The notes beneath the pieces are model-generated. The model worked only from the letters and a program-made list of their open reading frames with translations, was not told where the DNA came from and made no database searches. From Obelidium mucronatum (Eukaryota > Chytridiomycota > Chytridiomycetes > Chytridiales > Chytriomycetaceae), in the NCBI GenBank assembly GCA_025765595.1, contig JAIVFH010000075.1, positions 1 through 64,000 of the forward strand: a stretch of 64,000 bases of DNA, read 5' to 3'. Each line of letters begins with the position of its first letter. The first letter of the stretch is position 1. The translations under genes were made by a program, and so were the position numbers. Below are positions 33,828 through 48,166 of the stretch, piece by piece.

Positions 33828-36800
33828 TCAAGATTCTGAGAGTTGCAAAACCACTGCTACACCACGATTTACCCAATATTTCGCCGGTTTGGATGTTGTC
33901 AATGCAACACTCATCACATAGTTTGTAGAATGTCCTGTTGTACTTAATGTACCTCGTCTTGCACTAGTTTTGTATACTGGACAATCGTAGGCTATCTCTT
34001 TGATTTTCAAAAATTCTGGATCATCATTAAGAACAGGAGTTGCCAATACTACTGGCATCAAGTCCGTCAGTTGTTTTAGATGGGATTCGCCAAGCTCATT
34101 CGTGTCTCTATCCCATCGAGCTCCTTCTAAATAGAGCCCACGAATGTATACTCCATCCAATGGAGCTGTATCATAGTCATCCAGACTCATGACAGTGAAT
34201 TTAACTGCGAGCAAATCAATTGGCAGCGAATATTTTCTTGCATAGTTTTGCAGAGTACCTGTGTGGAGTGTCAGATGGAAAATTTGGTGGGTACCACTAC
34301 TCACCAGTCAAAAACGATTGAGTGAAAAAGAATCCAGATATCCAGAAGACTACCGGACAAGATTGTTTATCTATCCACATTTGTAAAAATTTCAGCCTGG
34401 CTATGAAGTCTGACACATAGGCGCCCTGTAATTGATGTTAAAGTCAGCTATTTTTAAGTAACGACAATAAAACGTTACCAGAGGCTTCAGAGATGGGTAA
34501 GACTTTCCAGCCCACATATCTGGGATTCTATTGAGTGTCAAGCTTGTAACAAGCTCTTCAAACTCTTTCGACATCACCACAAGACCCTTCAGTGCTTTGA
34601 TTACATTTTGGAGACTTTGCCTTATAATAACCAGTAATCGGTTGAATCTCACACATTCTTGAATAAGAACGGTATTCATACTCTCTTCATACATAACTGG
34701 GAATATTTTTTGAATTTCCTCAATCTTAAAGTCTCCAGGCAAGTTTGCAAGAATTCCTGAGGCAATGTCTCGAGTCATTTCGTCTCCTGATTTACCACCG
34801 CCACTTGATACTCTGGCTTGAGTTAGAAGAACTGAGGAGATGAGTAAATTTGTTTCGTTGAGGTCTTTAGCAATATCAGCGTTTTCGTGCATTCCGAATA
34901 CTTCAGGATGCTGTGTCATTGGCAAAGATTTGATGTATAGCAAATAGCTGTTAAAAGATCCTTTCGGTGGCGCAACGTATAGTCCAGATGGACTTAGAGA
35001 GTAAGTATCCAGAAGAATATCAGGAATGTAGAAAATGCCGAGCAATGACATCAAACAACGTCTATCCATATTGTCCGTCACACGCCCACCATAGTTGCAT
35101 TCTCCAGCCAGATATTGTAGAGCTTTCCATGGGACTTCGTCATACTCATTTAGGAACTAAAACATCATTATAAGCCTTAAAATAATTGCTAATTATTTGG
35201 TCAAATACCTTTTGTAGCTGACGAACACTCATTCTCAAATCAGATTCATTGAACTCATACGGAATATTCCACCCTAGCGGTCCAAAGTTTCTTCGCTCCT
35301 ATTTCTGGGGGGTGAGTAGTCGACGAAAGAGCAAATAAACTTGTACCTGAATTAAAGCATGGAAGAAGCATAGACCAAATAGCATTTTTTCCCAAGTCGC
35401 TTCATTAGATTTTTTGACTCCGTGAAAGAAGGATTCGTCTGAAATAGGATCACTTGTGTAAGATCGAAGTAAATTTGCCCTCAATCCAGCCGGGGGTTCA
35501 TTTGTCATTTTAACACCATTTTGCAAGAGAGTTACAGGAAACTTGTCAGATGGGTACGATGTGAGCCATAATCTAAACTCTCTATGAGTTCCATCAGGAG
35601 TTAAGTCTTCACAGATCTTTTCAAGAGATGATAGCCAAGAAACGGCCAAATGGCAGTTTTGCAAAACTACCCAATAACCAGATTTGATGCCTTGTCGGAT
35701 CATACCAGCGGCGATAGGCCCTTGACCTGGTTACGAAGTTAACTCACGCATCGAACATAGTATAGCAATACCTTGACCCAAAGAAATACTAGTACATTTG
35801 TTGCCTATAAATCCTTTACTTTCAGCAAACTTGAGTAATCTAGAAAATGCGTTAGGCAAATACTGCACCATAAACGCAACTTACTGTGCCATTGGATCTA
35901 CTCCAGGACTCAGAATAAATATAAGAGGTGCACAATTATTAGAATCCAAATAAGGCGCCGCAAGATCAAACTGAGGGGGCTCGATAAATTTTGCTCCCAT
36001 TTTTCCTTTCACAAAGTCTGTAATTCCAGGCACAAGCTTGTCCGGCCGAATCATTCTCAACACGATCAACTTTTGCAAAGCAGATAATCTCTCATCCCAG
36101 CCACCCGGATACTTTTCTTTACTCGGCTCTGTCGAGTCGTAAATTACCTTCCAATCCAAAAGCTGGGTTTTGAAGTCTTCTGCAAACTTTGAAAATGCTG
36201 GCAAATTCGAGAACCGGCATATTTCACCCCAAGATTTATCGCTAAGCCATTTTGGATCTGGGTTCGGTGGCAGGTTTGGATCAACGCTGACACCACCAGT
36301 CAGTAGAAACATCCATTCATCCATCTCGATCTCATTTCGACCTTTCATGAGACCAATGCAAAGAAGAAAACTGAACAACAGCTTATCCTTCTTGAAAAGA
36401 GATCTACAAACGTTGATATAGAGGGAGTATGTGAAGTGGTTTCGCAGATTTTCAATTCGCGTTGCCAGTTCGTCTGATTTCTGCGAATCTGCAATTGATT
36501 GCAAAAACAGATTCACAAACCAGAGCAACGAGTATTGGTACATTGGTTCTATGTTTGCCAAGTCTGCTATCACAAAGTAGAGGATCGAAGAATGGAATGC
36601 AATAGGTCGATACCCTTGTCGAGTTATATCAATCTGCTTTTCAGTCTCTTCTGCTATTTTTTGTTTCTGAGCAATATCATCAGAGAGAACTTTTGAACTA
36701 GTTAGGGCATCAATTGCCGAGGAGTCTTCCAATAAGTTGCCTTGACTGTTTGAGAGAATGGCGAGAATTTTATCTTCAATTTCCTTGAGTTGTTTCTTGT

Positions 36801-39800
36801 TTGAAGCCGATGCCAAGACCAATCTATTCTTTTCTTCTTCCAGCTCTGGTCGTTCACGGGCTGCGACTATACCAAGCAATTGATCCTCCAGACCTTCGGG
36901 AGTGATCATGAAGTTAACAATTGTAACTTTCGTTGATAATTCGGGTAGATAGTGTGGGTTTCTCAGTTTCGTAGTGATGTAGAATCGGAAGTCTGGCGAG
37001 TATTCGATCACAGCTTCTCCTAACTTGATGCAAAGCACACCACTTTGTTTGAAGACTTGCTTTGTCAACAAAGGCTCCAAAACAGAATCCACTTCTTCAC
37101 CGATGTTTTCCAATAGAACAGGAGTACCAAATTGAATTGCGTTTTCCAATTGACGCACGTAATCCCCGTCCGAAAGCTTAATTACTGCCAAGCGGTTTTG
37201 CTTCTCCATATTTTTGACCCATTTGTTAGCTTGTCCTTGTGGATCGATGAAAAGCGGCCAACGACGCGTCTTTGTAGATATGATTCCATTATCACTAGAA
37301 AAGCTATCATTTGGCAACCCAGCCAGGTTCCATGCTCGAAGCTGGATTGGATCCCCTAGTGTTGATACTAATGAAAACGCTCCAGAACAAGGAATCTTGT
37401 TCGCCAGACATTTTTCGTTCCAATCTGTGAGACAGATTTGTCTGTAGGCACTGGTAAAAGCACCCAAGTATGCGATTACGGCAGAAGAAAGCAGCACATC
37501 TCCAGTCAAGTTATTGTATGTCGCGGTTAATGTTTTTGCCGCTTCTCCCCATCGATCTTTCTCTCCTCCGAGACCACCAATAAGCTTCTCTGCACGGACA
37601 AGTTTTTTTCCACAAAGATCAACTTGCTGCTCCAACTCTGCCTTTTTAGCAGTCATGGTTTTGAAGTTTGACTCTAGTGCGAACATTTTATCTTCAACCT
37701 CCTTCAATTCAGCACGCTTCGAATTCAATTTAGCCATTTCTACTGCGAGCTCCCCTTCTGCTTTCGCAAGAGATTCTTTTTTAGGACCCACTACTTTGGC
37801 AACAACATCATATTTATCCAAGGCTCGCACCCATTTACACAATCCTTCTGCAGCACCTGAAGAATTTTTCACAATATTGGGGTCAAAGTCTGGATTGCAT
37901 GTGTATGTTTTCCTAATCTTTTCAATAATTTTTGGGTCAATGTTGTCTTTATCGTATGTACGAAGTCCTTGAAGGAAATGCGAGTCTGATAAAAGCTTTT
38001 GTGCAGGTCCCCAAAAGTCTTCAACCTTGAATCGACGATGACAGTTAGTGGAATCATTATGAGCAAAACCAAGTTACCATTTTTCCTGAGCCTCCTGGAT
38101 CCTTAATTCTGGCTGGTTTAATGCCCTTCATGATACAAATCGCCTCCATAACCAACTTTACGGCGCTTGGGGGACTCTTCATGGATTTGACAACAGTAAT
38201 ATCCTGAGGTTTCAAAGTATCGAGAGCCTCAAGAGCACTTTCAAGCGCTGGAATAGCCTCAGCGAGATCTGCTTCACATTCGTCTTTAATAGCCTTCGCT
38301 TCTCCAGCCTTCTTATTTGCAACAGCCTCATCAACTTTTACCAGTGCTCTCTTTTTCTCAACGTCAACAGACTCTCTCGCAATGACTTCCATAATTTGAT
38401 CCGTTTCTTTTTGTGTGACAATTAATTGTGGCTGCAACGCGTGAAGTTCAACTTGCATAGATCCTACTTGAGATGCTGCTGATGCTAATTGCTCCAATCC
38501 CACCTCATAACGCTGTTTCAGTGCGTTAATTTCCATACGTTTCAGATGAAGAAGTTTCTTGTATGTCTGAATCAACTCCAAGTAACTAGTAGGAGTTACA
38601 TAATTATGTCTCCTCAGCCCTTCAAAATATTTTTCAGAAAGAATTCTGGCTCCTGTGTGAAACTCCTTGCACATAAGCACCACTCGAGGACGAACTGCGT
38701 CAGTCAGTTCAAGGTCTTCCAAGAATTTCATAGCCACGATTTGAAGGGCGTCGTCAGGCCAAACCTGGAACCAATCAATTGTGCAACAATTAACCAGTGA
38801 TGGAAACATTCGCAAGCGGTTTCTGAAGGCATCACCGATGGGAGACATGCATAGCACGATATGGAGATTTTCTTTACATCTACCGATGAATTGACTGTAC
38901 AATGCGGCTGGACTGGCATCCAATTTGGGATTCTCCTTTGTTAAGGCCGTTCGGACAGTTTCGATGACTGCTGCCTTCTCATCAGACGGAAAAATATTTG
39001 GAACTTCTCCAGTGTTAAGCATATTGTTGATATCTTCCAAAAAGCTCTCAAGCTGAAGTTGTGTATCACTGAACAAGAAAACAGCTGGGTTGCCTTCAGC
39101 ACCAGACTTGATAAGGAATCTCTTGAGATCCTCGCGCCACTCATTGAGGCCATAACTTTTGCTGATTTCTACTTGAAATACCATATATTCACACATGTAT
39201 GCGGCCAGCTTGGTTAATGACTGACGACCACTTCCTCCAACTCCAACCAGCAAGGCATGACCACCTGGTTGCTTCAAAATGCGTGATATGCGCGATACGT
39301 GCTCAATTGCAAAGCGGAAGATAACCAAATTCATTGGGGCTTTTGTAATTTGGTTGTATTCGTCCAATTGTTGCTTGACAATGTCAGCAACAGCAAGGAC
39401 ATCCATCACTTCATCATAGTATTTGATTGCTGCATTTGGAACAATAAAGTCCCCAAACATCAGTGATCTCATGTCATCGTCTTCAATCTTGCCATCCCTG
39501 TTTGTATCAAGATGATTAAAAACATCGACAAATCTGGTTCCAAAGTGTCTTGTCAGGATATCTTGAATCGATGTAAAGAACCAAGATCTATCAGAGTCAT
39601 CCACCAATCTGTCATAGAATACTCTATATGCTTCATGACACCAGAGTCTGGTCATTTTGGCTGGGTCTCCAAATTTCTCAGGTGCAGCAAGCAACAATCC
39701 TTGAACAACTCTGGCAAAATCACGCAAGTTAAACAAGTAATGAGACTTTCTTGGAGTGGGAAGAAGATTTTCGATAGAGCTGTTGTAAACTTCAAGAGTG

Positions 39801-42800
39801 GCTGTGACTAAGGCGTTTTTTAATCCAATTACGGCGGCAGGAAAGTTGTTCGAAGTCAAATGCCATTCAACAATGGTAGTAAATATTCCTTTCATAGTTG
39901 ATTCGTCGAAGTTGGTTATTCCAATAGTGTTTAAGTGCCTCAAGAAACGATTTGTAACTGGATTTCTCCCTCCACCAGGTGGACCCATGGCTGCGACGAA
40001 TTGAATATCCACAAGCTGCATAGCGCTTGTATCTTTAAGATCATACCAAGTCTGGTGATCCATCCATTGACGAAGCAGCTCGATAGGCGGCTGGGCTCCA
40101 TATTTTTCTCGCGCAGGCATATTCAAGTCATCAACGAATATAACGGCCTTTAATCCGTGAGCAGGTCCAAAAACACCACGACGTCTCTTATCTAATTTGG
40201 ACAAGATGATATCCTGGGTTTGATTTGCACTAGTTTGGGCCGAAAAATTGATGAAGACTGGAGTGTACTTGCTTTGTGGAAGCCCTTTCAGAAGCTTATT
40301 ATTGACATATACAGACTTGCCGGTACCAGTAGGACCAACAAACAAAACTTGCTTATTATGGATGATGAACAGATCTAATAAATAACTATATCTTGCTGTG
40401 TCTATAGTCGGGACTGTAATGGCATTGAATTTGGTTTTCGGTGCAATATCGAACTTCGGAATTGTGTCAACCCACAGTTTCCATGAACCGCCAAACTTTT
40501 TCTCACGTTCAAAAACATAATCATAAATAAGACCAGCACCAGGAATTGGCTTATCGATTCGCAATCCATCTGGCATCGCTGCGTCTTTATGTTGACCATC
40601 AAGTACTTGGCGGAAGAAGTAGTCGAACTTCTTTCTTGAGTCACCATCGAGTGTACCTCCAAGGGCCCAGACTGAAGAGAAAATAAATGCTGTTGTGATC
40701 CAAACGTTGCCGATATTAGTGGCAATTTGCATGTCATCAGGAACTTTAGCCAGATCAGATATGGCTACAAATTCATCCAATTGGCATGACATTAAGTTCA
40801 TAAGAGTATAGGTCATGTTGATGTCAGAAGTTGTCACCAACTCCCTGCATTCAAGCCTGACAAACTCTAGCGATGGTGGAACAAGCCAATCGAACATTTT
40901 CTGAATTGTTTCCACTAGTTCTGGTGTAACAGCTTTGGGTAGAGTTTTGAGCCAGGAAGTGACAACAGCCCGCCATCCGAGTCCATTAGGTTCCATATAT
41001 ATCATCCCGCATCTGGACACTGTGGCCGGCGAGGCAACAGCCAAGTCACCGACTTCGAATTGAATACTCATTGTGGACGACATTGACATAATCTCCCCAC
41101 TTGTTAAACAAAGCTTCTTGTTATCGTCAAGAACGGTATTCATGTTTTCAATCCAAATAGCATCGACGGGCTACATAGGCATTAAAATATTAGAATCAAA
41201 AAATGGTTTAACCAAAAACTTACCCCGTCAAAAATAACCCATTTTCTTTCAACGTTTCCTTGACTGGCAAATGCTCGAAAACTATTCGCCAAAACTCCAT
41301 CTGTCCATTCATGAGTAACTGGATCAAACTGTCCATACAATTGCCCCATAGTAATAGACTTTGGGTTTAGAACTTTGTACTCCACTTTCTTTTCATTTTG
41401 ACCATGCTCGCAAAGATCGGTTAAAGCCTGAGCTAAAACTCTGTAAACAGTTGTTTTTCCAGACCACGGTTGTCCAACTAATAGCGTTAAACTTGATGAG
41501 TTTTTAATCCCTCTCAATTAAATGTGCTCACCAATCATATATCCATGTCGAATACACATCATTTCATAAGTTTGGATAATCTTCTCGACGAAAGTTGAAA
41601 CAGGTTGCAAATTCATCTTGTTAAGATTCTCGTTGATGGCTGCCAACAAATATCGGTAATCTGGTGTGGGAAGCACAACCTTCGGGAAAAGATCTGCCAA
41701 AATAGCTTTAAACAATGGGATATCTTGAGATAGGAACTTTGCCAAGTTGACATCATTGATGGATCGAAGCATAATGATGTGTTCATTTTCTCCAGGATAA
41801 CGGATCTTCAAATTTCCTGCAGCGGTGAGAACAGCTTTTACAGCTCTCATTCCGTAGTCGTAGTGATCTTGTGACGATAATTGCTCGGAGCAAAGTTTGT
41901 ACGTCGCAACAATCTTTCTCGCCAAGGTTCGTGCCTCGACAAACCCAAAAGAGTACAATGAAATCTCAGCTATGAGACCATAGTCCGGCACCTTGAATTT
42001 ATATAAAGTTAGAATGAGAAATAGCGTATTCATGGATGTACCATCATAGCAACTGGTCTGAAGAGAGCTTTCAAATTATCAGGCAGTTCAGAACGTCCCT
42101 AGTACCGGCAAGCGTCAGAATAATTCTTAATATCGTCTAACTATACTAACTGCATAACCGGGATTCATGGTAATAAATGCAGAGCACCCGCGATTGAGAG
42201 ACATGGTGGTCCCTTCAAATACAAACTTATCGAGCTTCGCTGCTACGGCACGTTGAATGGTCAATACTTGTTGAGCAACGACGGACAGCACTTCTAAGTC
42301 AATTCGATTGAATTCATCGAAACATGCCCATGCTCCCGACGAGGCAAGACCCTTGAAAAACTTTCCCATAGCAATGTAGTCCAAACCGTCAGAACAATTA
42401 AAGACTACACATTGCTTGGCAATTGCCTTGGCCAAGTCTTTTGTTGTTTCAGTTTTTCCAGTACCAGCAGGCCCTGTATAGTAGTTTAGCTGATTTCATC
42501 CAATTGAGCGGGGACACAACCTTCTGGAGCACCGCCCAAGTTCAAATCAATGGCACCAATAAGAGTTCGGTAGCACCTATCTGTTAAGGGAGTTATAACA
42601 AGTCGACCACTGTTTCCCAAGTATTCATGTCCATATTTAATCGTCGCATTGATCATTCGGACGTAAACTTCTTCTTGTTCCCAGTAGTATCGGAGCTGTG
42701 AAAGCCACGAGAAGTCGTTCTCTTCTGTTGTTCCAGATTTTTCTAAATCGCCTACGACATCTCTTGCGTGTACATCAATAACGACCAACGCGGATAACGT

Positions 42801-45800
42801 CATTCTTGCCATAGGACTCAGGTCTCCACGAACCAAGGCAACCGTTTGCTCCAGTTGTTTAGTGCAAAGCTCTTTGTACATTTTGAGTCCGGCTACTCCC
42901 CCTTTTCTGATTGCCTCTGTAACTTCTTTTGTCCAGAAAATCTGACTGACACAGATAACAACCTGGCCCGGCCATTCAAGAATCCACTTTTCACGAGGTG
43001 TTTCGGCATATGCTTTTAATCCTTGCTGAATCTGCTGGTGTACTGAGCTTTGCATCACCTTCTCCACTTGAAGCAGCCATTTTTCAACTGCTCCCTTTGC
43101 AGCTGCAGGCTCGATCACTTCCTTCAACTTGACCTTTTCATTTTCAGCTGAACACATTGCAATAATTTTTGTGTTGTCTTGGAATGTCAAACTGTTGATA
43201 CCTTCAAAGCATTTTTTCAAGTGCGGTTGGACTCTCAGCGGATCTTTCGTTTCAGCGAGAATCTCCAACAGCTCATCGTTGGACAGGAAAAAGAAGCGAG
43301 GGAAAAAGAGTCTCTTCTTTTCCAGATAGTCATTCAGACCCTTTTGAATCTCTTCCAAAAGCTCATTACTGTCAATAAGTCGCTTCAACATTCCATGGAT
43401 ATTCGCAACAGCCAGAATTTTTGGATTTTCCGCTGTGGATGCCATAATTTCTCTCCAAGTTTTGTCAACTGTTTTGAACTTCTTTCCTTCCTGTGGCATT
43501 TGAGCCATGATATCTTCGGATGTGAAAATTGGTTCCAAGTACAGCCATGTTGCCTGTACCTTGAGCCACGAATCGATAATATCCTGAATTGTTGTAAGAC
43601 ATGTTTCCCAAGATTTAACTTCTTCTTCAATAGGCTTAACAAATGGTGATCCCCTCATTGTTTGAACTTTTACAATTTGATCATCCAGCAAAGCTTGGAC
43701 TTCTTCCAAAGAGGATAAAATTTTAGTTCCGGTTTCTTTGTAGTCTATGCAATTGAAGATCAAAGGTTCCCATTCATCTTTCATCTTGGCCAACGTCTTT
43801 TGCAAGGAAAACTCCTTTGAAGCAGCGTCAGATATCGTTTCGAATTGCTGAAGGTATTGCGTCAAGTTCAAATCCAGAATTTTCGTTAAAGATGTGTTTT
43901 CATCTGGGTAGATGTTTTGACCAACAATCTCAGTCATTGCTGCCCAGTGGCGTTCTCTCAGACCAGGATTTCGGAGCACTGTTATCAGTGGAAGATGTAC
44001 TTTGAACTTTTCAAGCTTGTTTTTGATTTGCTCGGCTACTTTTTTTGGGACCGGTTGGTCGTTGAAAACTTTTACAAGTTTGAACATTGTACGCCACATG
44101 GTTCCAACTGACTCCTCCACTGCCTCTCCACTCAATTCGCTGAACGGACCGTTCATCCATTTTCCGTTTTCTGTTTGGTAGGTTAAAGCCGTCTCCCAGA
44201 GCTTCTTATATGGATCAAGCGTGTCAATAATCTGCTGGTATTTCTCAAATGCTGTTTTGTCCCAGTCCAGAAGCTCTTCTTCTGCGTTAATTTGGCTCAT
44301 TGTAACACTCAGTTCCGCAAGTTTTTCTTCCAACTTTTTGATTCTCTTGATATACTCTGGAAGTTCACTCATCAAACCGTAGTCCTATTGGGTTTGTCCC
44401 AAAGGGTTAGTTAATATTCATTATCTTTGCCTATTGCCAAGTACAGACCTGGAACTTCACAGCCTGTTCAAAACATTCATCAATAGCTTCACTAGTTGCT
44501 TGAGTTTTTGTTTTCAAATCATCTTGAGCCTTGACTTTCTTTTGAATCATTCTTTTTTTCGAGAGTTCAAACACAGGGAGGATTCTTGTTGGCCAAGTAA
44601 AAGTGACACCATTTAACTTGATGTCTTCTTCCGACAAAAACGCATATTGGAGCAAGAAGTCCAGCCTTTTTTTCCCTTTGGCAATATCATCTCTCAACAG
44701 CATAACATCTTTTGTTCTGGCCGTCTCCACGTATTTCATGAGTTCAACAAGTTCTAGTGTATCGTTAGGGATCTTCATGGCACGCGCAGAAATTCTTTCA
44801 TATGATTCACAGATGCTCAAGTTTTGTTTCCTGTTCATTTCAGCCACTTGATCAACAATCCGCTGGATTAGAGCAGTTGCCTTTTGAATAAGTTCATTTT
44901 TGAGGACATCGCATTCGAGATGAATCATGCTAAATCGAACAATTGAGGGACATCCGTTGATCTCTTCAATAGTCTTGAGTAGTTTTTTGATTTCCTAGCC
45001 AAAAAAAAAAAATGAGAAAATTTTGCTTCCAACCGAACTCCTCCACACAGAGTATATTTACCCCTTCATAATCTTCCAAGTCATGCTTTTCCCTCAAAAA
45101 CTCATCAATTTTCTTCTCCGCCTTGTGTGTTAACAAGTGTTTGTATTTGTCATACGACATTAAATGCTTTTGGGGTGCAAGAGTATTTTTGGCAATGATG
45201 GAACGGAAAAAGCGTCCGTCCGCGACACGATCATCATCTACGGACATTGAACTTAATGTCAAATTCTCATTTGTAAGAGATGTGAAAAGCTTTGTTTCGA
45301 TTCGCGGGATTTCATGTGTGGCTGTCACCATATCTTCCAGCACGCTGAGAATAACAGACTCCAAGTCTGCCAGTGGTGGATCAAATCGAATCTGTGGACC
45401 CGTGATCACTAATCGGACAACAAAGAGAGAGATATCACAATTGACGGCGCTAAATTTCGAAAAGAACGCCTCAAAGTCTGAGAGGGATGTTTCCACATAA
45501 CTCCAGAGCTGATTCGACATGAGCGTTGAAACAGACTTGAAGAATGCATCAAGACGACGGAATCCAACATCTGCATCTTGGCATTCGGTTGCAATTGAGT
45601 ACCAAGTGTCTTTGTTGTTGAAAAACATGTTTGCAGCGTTTGGAATCCATCTAAATGAAAAGGTCTTCACATTAGTCATAGTTTATAAAAAAAATGAATA
45701 ACATAGAAAAAACAACTCAATTACTCGTTCAGCAGTTTCGCCCGAAAGTTCTGACATTGATTTCGCAGCATGCTTTGAAAGTCATCAATTGTCATGGGTA

Positions 45801-46895
45801 AAACGGCAGGCACAAAAGTATCCGTGTAGATAATTCTGTTTTTCGAAAACTGAGAGTGAATTCCAAGTAACTCCAACATGACAGGATTTGTAATCAGCAA
45901 GTTTTCAGCCATAAAAAGTTTGACTCCGTTTACTGTTTCATGCCAAGGAACAGGAGCTCGCGCAATTCTTGGTATATATCTTGGAGGCATGGGTGGGATC
46001 TTGAGTCGCTCTCGTTCGTCTTCATCAAGCAAAATATAATCTACAATGGATTGTTTGAGAGCCATCAAGTAATCCGTTTGAACTTCTTGTATCATTTGCT
46101 TCTTTGCAGACATCAATGAATCTGTGGCCAACAAACGTGGGGGAATATGCTTGAGAATTCCTGTCACAGTACTGGCATCCATAGGGGCAATAGAGTCCAC
46201 CGGAACGCCCTTTTCAACGTAATACCAATATCTTTGCTCCGGAGAAAGCATCTTTGAGATGTTGGTCGAGGCCAGATCATATGGATCCAAAATGATTTCG
46301 GGACCTTTAACAGGTGGTTTGTATTCAAGAATTTCATAATCCTTGATGATTCGAGATTCGGGTGAAAGTGGCCGACTTGTTGGAACACTCGATGTTTGCT
46401 GATGTCTAATATTTTCGTGTTAAACGTCGACTAATGGAAAGTAAAAGAAGATATTATTACTGTATTGTGTCATATCTAACTCGTTTTGACTTGTCTGGGC
46501 GTTGCTGTTGCTGGTTCGGCGGTAACGGTTGCTGTATTCCGATTTCAATCGCTAAAAGAGGATCATATCGTTATCACATTATTTCAAGATTGGGAGTGGC
46601 ACTCTTACGTGGAGCGGACCTTTTCTGAATAAATTTCGCGTTCAAATCACACGCACGCGGGGAGTAATTGTTTCCGATAGAATCAGAAACTTGTCTATTA
46701 AATCTTTCTTCTTTAAATGGAGCTGCTCTAGTCCATGAGAATGTCTTGAGCAGCGCAGGGAGATTGGCCTGATCTATATCGATGGGTGGAAACTTCTGTG
46801 ATAGAATCATTAGCGCCCTGCTCTCCCCTCCGCGTTTGGGACCGTTAATTGATTTCTACCTGGTCAGTATCATCTTGCCCTGCAGGGTTGTTCAT
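33828..46895 (-). CDS. Axonemal inner-arm dynein heavy chain (DNAH7/3/12 type)
   Basis: A 13-kb gene with many short introns, encoding roughly 4000 aa. The start at 46895 ([12 protein letters not shown]) splices over a short intron to [17 protein letters not shown]. The stem and linker occupy about 46.8-42.5 kb. The AAA ring follows: AAA1 P-loop [18 protein letters not shown] (about 42.45 kb, split by an intron), AAA2 [17 protein letters not shown] (41.47 kb), AAA3 [17 protein letters not shown] (40.3 kb), AAA4 [20 protein letters not shown] (39.2 kb). The stalk and microtubule-binding part are at 38.5-37.6 kb ([20 protein letters not shown]), then AAA5-6 and the C-terminal domain ending [10 protein letters not shown]. 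An EF-hand-like loop [12 protein letters not shown] lies between AAA3 and AAA4 (about 39.5 kb). This motor drives ciliary bending, so the organism has motile flagellated cells. Confidence 0.93.
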
Positions 46896-47005
46896 TCTCG
46901 ATCAAAACTTGACAAAATATTTTTAGCCACAAGAGATCTACATCATAACAAGAGAATACTACAGTAGCGAATTTATTGCTCGCCAAAAAGACAACACACT
47001 GATGC

Positions 47006-47901
47006 TTATTCTTCATCGGCCTCTTCAGCATCACCATCTCCGGCTTCAGCCGCCTTGGCTCTCTTGCGCTGGCAACGTCCAGGGCGACCACCACCGTATG
47101 GAGATGTGAGAGCAAAGTCAATGTGCTTTTGGGAGTCCAAACGAACAATGAACGAAGGAACATCAACAATCTGCTTTCCAACACTAAAAACAACGAAGGG
47201 TAAATAAAGTGATTGGTGCTGGACTCATTCACATACCGGATGTGTCTTTGCTTAATCAAAACACGTGCATGGTGGATAGACTTGGCCAAACCAAGTTGGA
47301 AGACTTGAGTCTGAAGGCGACGTTCAAGGAAATCTTCAATCTTCAAACCAAGAACGTAATCGAGCTTGGCCTTGTCTTCGGTCAAAACTCCAATACGGAT
47401 CAAACGTCTGATGAGAGCATTTCCCTCAAACAATCGACGTGGGTCTTTTTCGGCTCTCATGAGCAAGTCACGAGCAGCACGACGAATCTTGGACAAGGTG
47501 AGACCCACACGGTAAATCTCACGCTTGTTCTTCAGTCCGTACTCTCCAGCAAGCTTGAGTTCGGCATCGAGACGAGCGGACTCGTATGGACGCTTTGGAA
47601 CTTTAGCACTATTATCAAATACAACAGAGCTGATTAGCAAATGCTATGTGACCTTTTGTCAACAGTTGTGCATGTCAATGTTGTATCCCCTTCCCATACA
47701 AGGCATCTTATCCATTCATCTCAAAAAAGAAAGTGCTGCATACAGCAAACATCCTATATGAGAGTCCTGTATAATACACACAAGCAGGGAAGAGGCATTG
47801 GCCGTGTGTCACAGTGTAGATCTTATAGGTCGAAAAACAAAGTAAAGCTGTGAACTCATCGCTGTTTGGACATACGTTTTGCTTCCGTTGATGACTGGCA
47901 T
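47006..47901 (-). CDS. RPS9: Ribosomal protein uS4 (eukaryotic S9), 191 aa
   Basis: Exons 47876-47901, 47237-47608 and 47006-47183 sum to 576 nt. The protein starts [20 protein letters not shown], then [60 protein letters not shown], the S4 RNA-binding motif around [40 protein letters not shown] and an acidic tail ending [11 protein letters not shown]. It is a core 40S protein near the mRNA entry channel. The 26-nt first exon is followed by an intron of 267 nt, much longer than others here, as is common for ribosomal-protein genes. Confidence 0.96.
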
Positions 47902-48166
47902 TTAGACTGTTTGCGAGTATTAGTATGATGATCAACAGAGAGAGCATCCAACAACCACGGGCCATCCTCATCGGTTCAGGCCATCCAACAGCACTTCCAA
48001 TAGTCTCAGCCTTCAGAGCTGTTAGCATCGCCTGAACTGATGATGCAGAATAACCCTGCCTGGTTGGCGGAGTAGACAGAGTGACACTGTACCTTTTGAT
48101 GAGTAAAAAAAGGAGGGGAGAGAAAGTCTATCGCTGAAGAATAAAGTAAAGTAAATAAAGTAGTAA
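47902..48166. other. Bidirectional promoter region, uS4 and Raptor
   Basis: 265 bp between divergent start codons, with no supported gene. It serves both promoters; no specific motif was identified. Confidence 0.5.

Noticed and set aside
47609..47875. Possible snoRNA in the long first intron of uS4
   Set aside because: A box-C-like GATGA occurs but I found no properly spaced box D or H/ACA hairpins. Long first introns are normal in ribosomal-protein genes.
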